DNA of 64,000 nucleotides, taken from NCBI RefSeq assembly GCF_023898315.1, contig NC_064616.1:295604934-295668933 (forward strand). The letters are read 5' to 3'. The stretch comes from Schistocerca nitens. Its lineage: Eukaryota; Arthropoda; Insecta; Orthoptera; Acrididae. How positions within the stretch are numbered: position 1 is the stretch's first letter; every line of letters begins with the position of its first letter. The position numbers and the translations under genes were made by a program. Below the pieces are notes generated by a model. It was not told the DNA's origin and made no database searches. It saw only the letters and a program-made list of their open reading frames with translations. This document shows, in pieces, positions 32,282 through 43,469 of the stretch.

Positions 32282-33099
32282 TAGTAATGACTAATCATAC
32301 ACTTTAACCCATTTCTGAAAATACTTGAATGCAATTTGTCCCTTTTGGGACCGCAACATTACAGGTGACATCTCATCTGAAAATCTCTTGACCCTTGCAA
32401 GCACTTGTTTTCAGGCTGTTACTGAGGGAGACTGGAAAGGTCACTGCAAAAAGGTACAACAGCTTCATCAGGAGTACTGGAGGCATAACAGTGTGATGGA
32501 AATAGCCATCGACAACCTCATTGTCAACATTGGCACTTCAAATATCAGTGATGAATCGGAAAAATGATTACGTGTGAAAGTGAAACTGTTAGTGCATCAG
32601 AATTATCAGAAGCTTCAGCAAAATTGGCCTGTTTCATTCTTGTTTTATTATACATTTGGGTTGAATGTTATTATAGCTTTGCTGAAATGTGTGGCATCCA
32701 GTAAATTTAAAAAATAAACAGTAAGTTAGTATCTTCGATTCCTAGTGTCGTAAATTGTTCTTTTACCTACTTATAATTCCACATTTATGTTGATAAGGTA
32801 ACTGATAATGTATGGCATGAATGTCTTTATTTAATATGTCAGTGCAAACAGTGGTCTCAATTTCGATAGGATGAAGTATTTAACTGACGATTAACTCTGT
32901 CCTACCCATAGCTGCTTTTGTGGAAGTTTAAGAAACATGTTTGTGTTGCCTGCACTGCGCGCTTGCAGGACATGGAGGTGGAGCTTGTTCCCCTCCTCAC
33001 ACCACCTCTCCCCTCAGCAGCCCTAGTGCTCACTCTCCGTTCCCCACACCCCTGGCTGGGAGATGCTAAGTAATAGCTCGCGTATAGTATACAAGCTAC

Positions 33100-34800
33100 C
33101 TGAACAAACATAATAAACAAATCTTTCTCATCAGGAAAATTTCCAAAATATTTAAAATAGGCAAGAGTTGTACCTCTGCTAAGGAAAGGTAATGCAAGAC
33201 ATAGAAAATTACTGGCCCATTCTCCTACCTTCACCATTCTCAAAAATAGTAGAATGAATTATGAAAGACGGATTAACGAATCACTTAAATAAATATAACT
33301 TTTTGGTTTCTGAAATGATAGGAGTACACAGTTGGACAGCCATAGTAGAATTCTCAAAAGTGGTACCTGGTGCTCTTGGAAAAGATGAATGCTTAGAAAT
33401 TATATAAGATAACTGTTTGCAGCTGTCAAATATTTGAAGCAATGCATCTCTGAGCCATCAGCTGTACAAATACACTTTTATTCAATACTGGTTTCACTAA
33501 TAGCTAAGGATTAAATTTTATACAGTGTTGTATTTGTATCAGACAAAATAATTTTAGTACATCAGAATTTATGGAGCAATTGTATGAACCTATGACTGGA
33601 GCTGATTTGAAGCTTATATATTAGTGACTCATCATTGTACAGCTTTTCCTCCTGTGAATACAGTTATTTGACCGAAATCAGTAAATAATAAAGGTGTATT
33701 TGTACAGTCGATGGCTCAGAGATGCATGTCTTAAAAGATGAGTTTGTCACAGTCATATTTTTAGATCTTTCTAAGGCTTTTCATACCATTGATCATAAGA
33801 TTCTACTAAATTAGCTAGAAGCATTAGGTTCTGATCAAACTTAGCAGTTAGGGTACAACAAGTAGAGATAACACATACATCAAATAAGCTTAAACTTTTA
33901 GCAAAACACTTACCAAAACCAAACCACATTAATACAACAGTTCCTCAGGGTAGCATTTTACAATCAATACTGTTCCTGATATACATCAATGACTTTTTCA
34001 GTAGTGTTAGTCATGTGGAGAAATTACAGCAATATTATAGCTACTGAGAAAAAATGAGAACTCGTTGAAGAGGAAACAAATGAAGCCCTCAATGAAGTTT
34101 AAATTGGTCAATGAACAATAAAGCAACTTTGAACAGAAGAAAACTGATGCCATGAAATTCACCTCAAAGAGAGAAAATGATGTTGTTAAATTAATTTTAG
34201 ACGGCATGTCTACAGACTGTGTAGAAAATGCCAAATTTCTAGGAATGAATACCGATTCTCAGTTGAAGTGGTGTGAACACACAAAGATACTCATACTTGC
34301 AAACAGAATGTCATCAGCATTATGCCTTCAGAGTCCTGTCATCAGTGTATGACAGCGAGTTCTTTCTTTCATTTTTTTTTTTTTTACATACAGTTCATAT
34401 GTACATACAGTTTTTAGGTATGGCATTCTTTTTGGGGGAACAAATGAACAAAACTTGAACACAATTTTCAAATTGCAGAAAAATGCCATAAGAATAATAA
34501 CCAAAAATAGTAGTCAGGCTCACTGTAAAAATCTGTTTCTAGACACTGGGGATTTCAACTGTACCATGTGAGTACATTCACAAATCAGTTGCACACAACA
34601 AAAACATCAATGATCATTGCTGCACAAAGAGCTTTGTCCATGACTATGGTACAAGATCTAGACTGAACTTACATTTGCTATGAAAGAATAAACACAAAGC
34701 TCAAAATAGCAATCTCTATCAATGAATAAAACTGTACAATGAATTATGAAAGGATATTAAAGAAACAGCTAAAGCAAACTTATTGAGAAAGACAGTTAAG
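33100..34800 (+). pseudogene. LINE piece 4: reverse transcriptase palm and thumb
   Basis: Plus-strand blocks include ENFPKYLK.ARVVPLL (33130-33180), FLDLSKAFHTIDHKILL near 33760-33820 (first catalytic Asp), a decayed Q-Q-F-L-R-V relic near 33940, and the frame 34152-34352 with NAKFLGMNTDSQLKWCEHT (thumb), then YGILFWG near 34420. Stops and frameshifts throughout; the YADD box is not legible. Confidence 0.7.
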
Positions 34801-35345
34801 AAGTAACTGTTAACCAATACATTGACAAATTACTTACGTAACAAAGAGTATGGGTTTGGTAAAAAATATAACACAAATATTTAATAATAATGATAATAAG
34901 TCTATCATTCCATATAACAATTATACACTATATGTTTTCCTTCTTTTTTTTCTTTTCTAGGAAAACTCATTCCCAAAGCTATGCAGTGTCTAATACTAAA
35001 ACTTTATCCTGTTTATGAGCTCAACATCTCATTCGTGACAGAAGGATGCTGACTCAGTTCTTCAGGCTAGTGAATGGGAAGTTACAGTACACAAAATGTT
35101 TCTGACAGCAGCTGGCAGTGTGTGTAGCATTATGAAACAATGTACGTGAATAGTGTGTGTGTGTGGTGCAGACTGGGAGTAAGAAATGAATGACCAATGT
35201 AGCATTAGCCTTTTTACATTATTAAATAACTTATTTATAAAACAGTATTGTACTCTAGGGATAAACTGAGGTACCACTGTTTTAAACAGAGTGGCCTTGT
35301 ATTTGTGAGGGTGGAGACTCCAATCCTCATCTGGTCATTGTAATT
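34801..35345. other. No gene recognised
   Basis: AT-rich sequence with short frames; may include the 3' non-coding end of the LINE. Confidence 0.5.
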
Positions 35346-35347
35346 TA

Positions 35348-36628
35348 TGAGGGTCATTCAATAATAAAAGATACAAATTGATCTGGAGAAAAAAAGCGTT
35401 TACTTTTACAAAACAATACTTTTTCTACTTTTCAATACGATCCCCTTGAACATTTATGCACTTGTTCCAATGAGCTACAAACTTTTTTATTCCAGCTGCA
35501 AAGAACTCTTTATCTTCATGTTTGAACCAATTTCCCACAACTTTTTCATGTCCTCATTGTTCTGGAACCTCTTCCCATCTAATGTCTCCTTCAGTGCACC
35601 AAACAAATGGAAACACTAGGTGCTAAATCAGGACTGTAAGGGGGATGAGGCAGTACCTGCCAGCCCATTTTGTTGATGGTTTCATGGGTTAGTTGAGCAA
35701 TATGTGGATGCGTGTTATCTTGCTGGAGAATCACACCTCTCCTCTGAGATCCAAGGCGTCTCTCTCTAATGGCTGGCTTCACCTTGTTTAAAAGCCAATC
35801 TGAGTAGTATTGGCTGTTCACTATACGCTGCTCTTTGATATAATCACAAAAAACTGGACCTTCAGCATCCCAAAAACCATCAACATGACTTTTTCTGCTG
35901 ATGCTTGGATTTTGAATTTTTTCTTGACAGATGAGTTGGTGTTCTTCCACTCCATGCTTTGTCTTTTTGATTCTGGCTCATAATAGTGAACCTAAATTAA
36001 AATTTTGTCGAGGAAGTGTTCACCTTCTCTTTCATAATGTTCCTTTAGCTCTGTGCACATTCTTAACCTTGTTTCCTTGTGTAGCCATGTCAATTCCTTT
36101 GGGACCCATCTTGTACATGTTTTGCAGTATTTCAGCTTGTTACAGATAATGTAACAGTATTAACTTGAACCTTATCATTTCCACAGTAACCAGCAGTCAG
36201 CATGAATAATGCCATCAATTCGACTTTCAGGTGAGGAAGTTGAAACTGCAACTGGTTGGCCAGAACAGTGTTTGTCAGTCACTGAGTCACGACCGTTTTT
36301 GAACCGCTCTACTCACTTGTAAAAATTTGCATGATTCATACAACCTTTACCATAAACTTTAGACATTCTACAGTACATATTCACTGATTTTTCATTTCAG
36401 CAAATAAAAAACAAATAACAGAACGTTGTTCAACTAATGTGGATGTTTCAAGTGGACTCACCATTTTTAAATGTATTTTTGAGGTTATAAACAAAACAAT
36501 GTTGAAACATCAGCTGATTAGGGCTTATCCCAGTGATGCCAACTTAAACCCATAAATGTACCAAACTTGCCCTACTAACAGCTTTTTCCCCAGACCAATT
36601 TGTCTCTTTAATTATTGAAAGACCCTCG
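35348..36628 (-). mobile_element. Mariner transposon, decayed
   Basis: TIRs: GAGGGTCATTCAATAATAAA at the left, matched by GAGGGTCTTTCAATAATTAA read inward from the right, extending to ACAAATTG and CTGG (about 45 bp with mismatches). TA at 35346-35347 and 36629-36630. Length 1281 bp. Confidence 0.9.
35580..36464 (-). pseudogene. Mariner transposase, inactivated
   Basis: The start ATG at 36464-36462 gives MVSPLE. The frame then breaks repeatedly. The best stretch is 35950-35591: HVDGFWDAEG, then LQQDNTHPH (second Asp block) and YSPDLAPSVSICLVH, where the expected third aspartate position (SDF in active mariners) reads SVS. Both the stops and the missing catalytic residue show it is dead. Confidence 0.85.
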
Positions 36629-36631
36629 TAG

Positions 36632-36722
36632 CTTTTCCACAGTTCCCCTTAATTACTTCGGACAAATCCTGGAATGGTTCCTACTATAAGGATAGGGCAA
36701 TTACCTGTCCCATCCTTGTAAA
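36632..36722 (+). mobile_element. Old, diverged SINE family 1 fragment
   Basis: Resembles the body of the 11925 and 61144 SINEs: CTTTTCCACAGTTCCCCTTA for the GTTTTCCGTGATTTCCCTAA block, then GGACAAATCCTGGAATGGTTCC for the CCAGGCAAATGC..GGTTCC block. About 70-75 percent identical by eye. Confidence 0.55.
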
Positions 36723-36844
36723 CTAGATCTATAAGTGTGAAATGCCTGCACATATGAGTAACATTGTTTTTGTTGTACATAAATTGTAATATCAAAACAT
36801 GTCTAGTATACTTGTAAAAGAGATCTATGGATGGCTGGAACTGG

Positions 36845-36848
<4 letters not shown>

Positions 36849-36877
<29 letters not shown>

Positions 36878-36892
36878 TACCACTACTACTGA
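36849..36892 (+). repeat. (CTA)n / (CAC-TAC) microsatellite
   Basis: Run of CTA triplets with interspersed CCA/CAC. Confidence 0.9.
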
Positions 36893-37512
36893 TAGACCAA
36901 TATCAAGGTGCTCACCTGGAAGATAGAGACCTCAGGACAATGTTGGCCAGCAGTGAGAGCAGTATATCAAGATGGTGACCATGCAGCCACTCTGTTGGGC
37001 TGCAGCCCTTTATCAGGGTGACCCCATAAGTTGCTAGAAACCTACACAGTTTTGTGGTGTTAGAGATCATTTCCTTGCAGAGACAGTTTTTGAAGGTGTG
37101 TATAAAGCATTCTGCATGACTGTTGGAAGCCAGGTGAGAAAACATGGCGTGAAGGTGTTGAACTCCATTACAGATGCAAAACCATTCAAAGTCATAGGGG
37201 ATAAATGCCATCCTGTTATCAGAAATCACGGTGATGGGGTTCCTTCAAATGCAAAGATTTTCTTCCTCAACCATTATGGTAGTAACAATGTAGAATACAA
37301 GAAGGAAATGAGAAAAGGAATCAGTCATGACCTAACACACGGGAGCCCAAAAGTGCACCAGCAAGACCTAAGTGGACCTGCTCCCATGGTTCCACAGCAT
37401 CACTGGATCAGGAATAAAATGGCTGTGGACATGCAGCTTGATTAGTCTGACAGGTGAAACATTGGTGAATCATGTCTGCAATCAGAGTCAGCATTTGGCC
37501 ACAACACATGTT

Positions 37513-37889
37513 ATGTAATAAAATGGAACACCTACAGCCATCCTTACTATATTATTTCTTATGTGGCTACCAGTTTCTGTGCTTCAGTGCACCATCCTCA
37601 GGCGTTAATTGATCCTGAGGGAATTAACTCCAATCGTATACACCATGGTTGGAGACACAACATTGTTGTTACATATAATCTGTGAAAACCACTTCATAGA
37701 TCATAGCCATTGATGAATCATGTGTACAATTAGAGTTAACCCCATCAACACCAATTAAGGCCTGACTGGCCAAAACTGGTACCCATATAATAATAACACT
37801 GTAAGAAAGACTGTACGTGTTCCATTTTATTACATAAGTGAACAACTGAAGTCCCTCAAACCTCCAATCAGAAGGATGGACATACAAAA
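37513..37889 (+). mobile_element. Small fold-back retroposon with 12-bp target duplication
   Basis: Flanked by perfect ACAACACATGTT at 37501-37512 and 37890-37901. The body has inverted ends ATGTAATAAAATGGAACAC (left) and, read inward from about 37842, the same sequence, with TACCAGTTT/AACTGGTA further in. A 47-base tail ends CATACAAAA. The long duplication and A-rich end suggest reverse-transcription-based insertion; the inverted arms are MITE-like. Confidence 0.75.
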
Positions 37890-38558
37890 ACAACACATGT
37901 TGTCATGCCAAATTTTTGATCAGGGACATGCCACAATGGGCAGTGTGCAGAAGGCACAGTGCTTGCAGCTGAAGGAGAGAAAAATCAGGAAGTGGCAGTT
38001 GACATCATCTGAGATCCATGAGAGCTGTTGTGGTCAGAAGAGATGAAATTCCAGCTTGGGAGGTGTGTCCAGCCACACATGTTGTACAAAGTGAGCAAGA
38101 TGGTGTAATGTTGAGATCTTGAGTTCTTGTTGGTAGCAGCTACATTGTCATGTGATGTTAAAGGAAAGGTTAAAATGACTGAAACCAGATCTGAATCAAA
38201 CTGGAAATAAACCAGTTCAGCTTGGATAAAGGCTGGGTCACATCTTATGGGGAATCATGAGAGTATGTCTGCATTCATTGTTTGATGGTGCACAGGATAA
38301 AGAACATTGGACAAGTACAGCACCCAGCACTGGAGGCAATGGCTGGTCCAGTCTGGTGATGCTTCAAGCCAATGGTGGTAAGTAACAGTCACTGATCCAT
38401 GAAAAGATGGAATTCCTATCCATAAAGAAATAATTTAAATTTCTGGACTGCATAAATGATAATGACAGCCTCCTGCTCAGTATGAGAATAGTGCTGCTGA
38501 GGCATGGATAAGTGTAGCAGCATATGTGAAAGGGTGCTCAGTGCCATTGGGGTATGCA

Positions 38559-40106
38559 CAGGGTGTTTCAAAAATGACCGGTATATTTGAAACGGCAATA
38601 GAAACTAAACGAGCAGCGATAGAAATACACCGTTTGTTGCAATATGCTTGGGACAACAGTACATTTTCAGGCGGACAAACTTTCGAAATTACAGTAGTTA
38701 CAATTTTCAACAACAGATGGCGCTGCGGTCTGGGAAACTCTATAGTACGATATTTTCCACATATCCACCATGCGTAGCAATAATATGGCGTAGTCTCTGA
38801 ATGAAATTACGCGAAACCTTTGACAACGTGTCTGGCGGAATGGCTTCACATGCAGATGAGATGTACTGCTTCAGCTGTTCAATTGTTTCTGGATTCTGGC
38901 GGTACACCTGGTCTTTCAAGTGTCCCCACAGAAAGAAGTCACAGGGGTTCATGTCTGGCGAATAGGGAGGCCAATCCACGCCGCCTCCTGTATGTTTCGG
39001 ATAGCCCAAAGCAATCACACGATCATCGAAATATGCATTCAGGAAATTAAAGACGTCGGCCGTGCGATGTGGCCGGGCACCATCTTGCATAAACCACGAG
39101 GTGTTCGCAGTGTCGTCTAAGGCAGTTTGTACCGCCACAAATTCACGAAGAATGTCCAGATAGCGTGATGCAGTAATCGTTTCGGATCTGAAAAATGGGC
39201 CAATGATTCCTTTGGAAGAAATGGCGGCCCAGACCAGTACTTTTTGAGGATGCAAGGACGATGGGACTGCAACATGGGGCTTTTCGGTTCCCCATATGCG
39301 CCAGTTCTGTTTATTGACGAAGCCGTCCAGGTAAAAATAAGCTTCGTCAGGAAACCAAATGCTGCCCACATGCATATCGCCGTCATCAATCCTGTGCACT
39401 ATATCGTTAGCGAATGTCTCTTGTGCAGCAATGGTAGCGGCGCTGAGGGGTTGCCGCGTTTGAATTTTGTATGGATAGAGGTGTAAACTCTGGCGCATGA
39501 GACGATATGTGGACGTTGGCGTCATTTGGACCGCAGCTGCAACACGGCGAACGGAAACCCGAGGCCGCTGTTGGATCACCTGCTGCACTAGCTGCGCGTT
39601 GCCCTCTGTGGTTGCCGTACGCGGTCGCCCTACCTTTCCAGCACGTTCATCCGTCACGTTCCCAGTCCATTGAAATTTTTCAAACAGATCCTTTATTGTA
39701 TCGCTTTTCAGTCCTTTGGTTACATTAAACCTCCGTTGAAAACTTCATCCTGTTGCAACAACACTGTGTTCTAGGCGGTGGAATTCCAACACCAGAAAAA
39801 TCCTCTGTTCTAAGGAATAAACCATGTTGTCTACAGCACACTTGCACGTTGTGAACAGCACACGCTTACAGCAGAAAGACGACATACAGAATGGCGCACC
39901 CACAGACTGCGTTGTCTTCTATATCTTTCACATCACTTGCAGCGCCATCTATTGTTGAAAATTGTAACTACTGTAATTTCGAAAGTTTGTCCGCCTGAAA
40001 ATGTACTGTTGTCCCAAGCATATTGCAACAAACGGTGTATTTCCATCGCTGCTCGTTTAGTTTTTATTGCAGTTTCAAATATACCGGTCATTTTTGAAAC
40101 ACCCTG
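38559..40106 (-). mobile_element. Long-TIR Tc1/mariner-superfamily transposon inserted in gypsy pol
   Basis: Terminal inverted repeats of 168 bp (38559-38726 and 39939-40106), about 96 percent identical, start CAGGGTGTTTCAAAAATGAC. The right flank is TA (40107-40108); the left flank is CA (38557-38558), a one-base decay of TA. Removing the element leaves one TA and rejoins the gypsy frame (VLAH to YPNGTEHPF), which confirms the boundaries. Confidence 0.93.
38740..39825 (-). CDS. DDD transposase with long D-47-D spacing, one early stop
   Basis: Related to the DD41D mariner group. From the ATG at 39825-39823 the frame reads MVYSLEQRIF, hits one TGA at codon 27 (39747-39745) and then runs open to 38740. 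Counted in the open 305-residue part (GTG at 39657): a helix-turn-helix with RVSVRRVAAAVQM at about 33-55, the first Asp D104 (WFPDEAYFYLDG), the second D192 (MQDGARPH), and the third D240 (NPCDFFLWG). The 47 residues between the last two compare with 41 in the similar transposase at 60838-62147; the extra residues lie around YPKHTGGGVDW. The early TGA probably derives from CGA. The N-terminal codons before 39657 belong to the protein, since GTG is not a convincing start. Confidence 0.88.
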
Positions 40107-40877
40107 TATGTGCTAAGACTGTGCCAATACCACAGGGGGATGCATCAGTTAGTATTACAAGGCCAGATGAGGAGTTTTTCTTGTCAGACACAGTACACAC
40201 TTACGGCAACCTTTTAAAGTCTGGAATTAGAAATGTGCACTTTTGCATTGCAGCTAGATCAGTGGATAAGAAAATTCTGATAGCTTATTAATGAACCAGG
40301 TATAGTAGTTGATCTTACCCAGAAAAACTTCTAAGTCTTTTATACTTATGGGAGACAGAATTTTATCAACCATTGCAACATAATCGCTATTTGGTTCCAG
40401 TGGATTTGCTGAGAGTGCAAGCCATATATATGTCAAGAAATGTTGCCTGAAAGAACACTTCAGCAGGTTGTATTTAAGTCTTTTCACTACCAGCCTCTGC
40501 CAGGTATGATCCTAGATCGTTCCCCTCCCAAGCTATACCATGGGAGGGACGTAGGACTATGGAAAAGATTATTCGCCAAGGTATTTAGTCTGCAGCAGAA
40601 CAGATGAGGACTTTTTTCTGGCTACAAAGCCTTTATTTTTTGTCTACAACCTGGACAAGTATGGGGTTATTTTCCATAGTGACCTTCTCTTGCAGTCTGA
40701 CGACGAGCTAATTTAGAATGGCTGGGTGATCACTTCATCTGGCGCGTCTATAGCGGACCAAAAGACAATAGGGTTGGTACCAGTGCCTTTCACTTGGCCT
40801 TTGAGAGTGATTCATTGCCTGAAAATGTCAAGGTGATGGTATACTGATGTGACACAAAACCATACGTCCCTTACCCT

Positions 40878-41696
40878 ATGTGGTGCTTTAAGTGCTGGAA
40901 CTTTGGGCACACGTCTTCTCGCTACAATTCCGGAGCCACATATCGAGACTGTGGACGTCCACTACACCCAAATACTCCATGTGCACCTCTTCCCACTTGT
41001 GTACACTGTGGAGAGCACAACTCGCCCTGCTCACTAGATTGCACAGTACTCCAGAAGGAGCGGAAAATTATGAAGTACAAGATCCTGTACCAGCTGATTT
41101 ACCAAGAGGCTAAATGGAAATATAAAATGTTGCACCCCATTTGTTTGATATCTACATATGCTGCAGCTACATTGACATCACCCTCACTGGCGACGGTGGC
41201 CTCCTCGCCTATACCTCGTAGAGTGGGCCATCAGGGCTGCCATATTACATCCCCTACCTTGATGGTTGGAGGAATTTCTTCTTCTGTTGCTCCCAAACTT
41301 CTACTTCAGGGGCAACACCTTCCCAAACATTGCAGACATCGGTCCCCACATCCCAGCCAGAGAACCAACAGCCTCCTCCGGTTCCTCTCACATGGAAGAG
41401 GTCCCTCGGGTCTCTCCATCCAAGGTCTCCACCACTGCAAAAGTGGACACTGGCCAGTGGCTGAAGGAGCCACAAGCTGCTGGATGAAGTGCTCCACAGT
41501 CTTCCTCCATACTGTTGCTACTTTGGAGATGTCCTCCCAGCAAGCCCCTAAAGAGAAGCGAGAGAGCAAGCAGATAAAGAAGAAGTCTGCTAAGAAACAG
41601 GACGCACTGGTGGCACTTATGCAGATGACTGCATCCTTGGTCCCTTCATGCCTTCCCAGACAACTGACAGCGTCATTCTCCAGTGGAACTGGCTGA
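40878..41696 (+). pseudogene. LINE ORF1 (zinc-knuckle) C-terminal part, left arm
   Basis: A 272-residue frame. It begins with zinc knuckles CFKCWNFGHTSSRYN, CRD-type CGRPLHPNTPCAP and CVHCGEHNSPCSLDC, an RNA-binding gag-like module of I-clade LINEs. The cysteine pattern of the first knuckle is degenerate (Arg-Tyr-Asn where Cys is expected). It then continues as a Pro/Ser-rich and Lys-rich tail. It differs from the right-arm copy (49170-48352) at about half a dozen residues. The upstream half of ORF1 is not readable. Confidence 0.75.
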
Positions 41697-42060
41697 GTTA
41701 TGACAACTTTTAAGCATTAAGTCTGCTTTTTGCGTTGCCCTTCAGGAAACCTGGTTTCCCACAATGCAACCCCCCTCCCCACCCTTCGTCGCTATCTGTG
41801 GTACTACAAAAACTGTCCTGACTGTAACAGAATGTCAGGTGGAGTCTGTATCTGTGTCCTTGCCTCTGTCTGCAGTGAACCCGTGTCCCTTCAAACCCTT
41901 TAGAAGCTGTGGATATCAGGGTGAAGACAACATAAGGAATTACCATCTGTAACATCTACCTTTCTCTAGATGGTGAAGTGCCGCACCATGTACTGGCTGC
42001 ACTGATTTCCCAACTCCCCCACATTTTCTACTTCTTAGTGATTTTAATGCCCATAACCCA

Positions 42061-42408
42061 TTGTGGGGTGGAACTAAGATTACTGGCCATGATAAAGATG
42101 TCGAGGATCTGCTAAGTCATCTTGACCTTTGCCTCCTAAATACAGGTTCCCTCACACATTTTAGTGTGGCACATGGCACATACTCGGCCATTGATCTCTC
42201 GGTTTTCAGGAGTGGCCTTCTCCCGTCTATCCACTGGAGAGCTCATGACAACTTGTGTGGTAGTGACTACTTTTACTCTTCCTTTCCCTCCCCCAGCCTC
42301 ACTCACCTAGACGCTTGCACAGATGGGCTCTTACCAAGGTTGATTGGGACACTTTCACCTCTGCTACCAACGTTGAATCTCTGTTGCATGGCAACATCGA
42401 TGAGATGA
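42061..42408 (+). pseudogene. LINE endonuclease fragment, left arm
   Basis: Reads WGGTKITGHDKDVEDLL, LCLLNTGSLTHFSV, GTYSAIDLSVFRSG: the C-terminal half of the apurinic endonuclease of I-clade LINEs, up to the G-S-D-Y relic of the SDH motif. Frame lost soon after. Confidence 0.8.
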
Positions 42409-42919
42409 CCCAGACCATCACTACTACCATTGTTTCCGCAGCTGAATCGGCAGTCCCTTGTTGCTCAGGTTGCCCCCAGCAGGAGACAGTACCTTGGTGG
42501 TCGCTGGAAATCGCTACAGCCATTAGAGACTGTAGCTGGGCCCTCCATCATTATAAGTGCCACCCGTCCCTGGAGCATCTCATTGCCTTCAAATGGCTCC
42601 ATGCCCTGGTCTGTCACCTCATCAAATGACAGAAGCAGGAGTATTGGGAATGATATATCTCCACCATTGGAACACGAACCTCTCCTTCCCAGGTTTGGGC
42701 CAAGCTCATACACCTTTACAGATACCAGACCCCTGCAGGTATACCTGGAATTTCCGCACATGGAGCTGTATGTGCCAGTCTAGACATTATTGCAGAGCAT
42801 CTTGCCGAGCATTTATGCTCGCTCCTCTGCATCTGAGAAATACCGCACCTTCTTTCATCTCCTCAAATGGTAGGTGGAACGACAACACCTATCCTTTGCT
42901 TCTCGCCACCCTACCCAGG

Positions 42920-43114
42920 TTCAAATGGCTCTGAGCACTATGGGACTTAACTGCTGAGGTCATCAGTCCCCTAGAACTTAGAACTACTTAAACCTAATTA
43001 ACCTAAGGACATCACACACATCCATGCCCGAGGCCGGATTCGAACCTGCGACCGAAGTGGTCTCGCGGTTCCAGACTGTAGCGCCTAGAACCGCGCGGCC
43101 ACACCGGCCGGCCC
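42920..43114 (-). mobile_element. tRNA-derived SINE, family 2, in left LINE arm
   Basis: Antisense copy with CTACCCAGG (42911-42919) and CTAGCCAGG (43115-43123) as target duplication. The same insertion, inverted, is at 46936-47130, so it predates the inverted duplication. Confidence 0.95.
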
Positions 43115-43211
43115 CTAGCCAGGTAATGACCCCTTTAGTGAGTGGGAATTCCTCAGTGCCCTTGCTGATTGTCGTGCCACATCCCCGAGACCAGACTACA
43201 TCGATTCCCAA

Positions 43212-43469
43212 ATGATTAAACATCTGTCAGCAGATTACCAGCACCACCTCCGAGCTGTCTTCAATTGCATCTGGAGCGATGGCGAATTCCCGTCGCAATG
43301 GCGGGAATGTATCATTGTCCCAGTGCTAAAGCCTGGAAAGAACATGCTAGATGTGTACTATCGTCCTATCAGCCTCACCAATGTCCTATGCAAGCTTTCT
43401 GTTGAACACTGTTTAAATGGAGGCTGTATGATACAATCTGACTCCTGTTCATCTGTTTTCTCAACCTGA
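43212..43469 (+). pseudogene. LINE reverse transcriptase entry, left arm, truncated
   Basis: Reads MIKHLSADYQHHL, FNCIWSDGEFPSQW, IVPVLKPGKNM, YRPISLTNVLCKL, then runs into unrelated sequence at 43398. Homology to the right arm resumes at 43565 (TFRVRVGASHSSP, then the region before the catalytic box). The catalytic aspartates are absent. Confidence 0.85.

Larger units (their letters stand above)
30551..32576 (+). pseudogene. Unrecognised coding remnant split by the mariner
   Basis: Three stretches look protein-like: about 30551-30640 (MSDDPVAGP then a stop), 30644-30862 (basic, K-rich, VREFARNHPDLYPRTPGKK) and 32325-32567 (EGDWKGHCKKVQQL, EIAIDNLIVNIG, ending acidic). The last resembles the C-terminal helix plus acidic tail of proteins carried by some DNA transposons, but I cannot name it. 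An A12 run inside the second piece and a stop in the first argue it is decayed. Confidence 0.3.
30348..33099 (+). mobile_element. Unidentified 2.75-kb insertion in the LINE, with a nested mariner
   Basis: Interrupts the LINE between the RT entry and palm. Outside the mariner (30943-32281) it contains a coding-like start near 30551 (AAAATGAGTGATGATCC context, then a stop) continuing as the frame 30644-30862, and a frame 32325-32567 (80 residues) with CKKVQQLHQEYWRHNS and a Ser/Glu-rich end. I do not recognise the family. The edges are placed only by where LINE similarity stops (plus or minus about 10 bases); no clear TIR or target duplication was found. Confidence 0.45.
22640..34800 (+). mobile_element. 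Plus-strand LINE split into four pieces by nested insertions
   Basis: The LINE-derived segments are 22640-22917, 24247-24577, 29211-30347 and about 33100-34800. They read in the expected order: pre-endonuclease region, endonuclease N-terminal half, endonuclease C-terminal half with linker, RT with thumb. The insertions between them are a Tc1-like element, an LTR-like element and an unidentified insertion with a mariner. The reading frame joins cleanly across the 24578-29210 insertion, showing that the pieces were once contiguous. Confidence 0.75.
36900..40490 (-). pseudogene. pol: Second gypsy-type pol remnant, interrupted twice
   Basis: Read on the minus strand from 40490: RT end and connection (LKCSFRQHFLTYIWLAL, then FLGKINYYTWFI) at 40487-40254; RNase H entry TDASPCGIGTVLAH near 40130; then, after the transposon at 38559-40106, YPNGTEHPF and YSHTEQEAVIIIYAVQKF near 38590-38420; H-x2-C-type CFTCQ near 37480; and integrase D/E blocks ISDNRMAF (37229) and SHAECFIHTFK near 37120. 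The chain ends near 36900. Numerous stops and frameshifts show an old copy. The 40490 side is cut where the inverted LINE arm begins, so protease and most of the RT are missing. No LTRs found. Confidence 0.8.
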
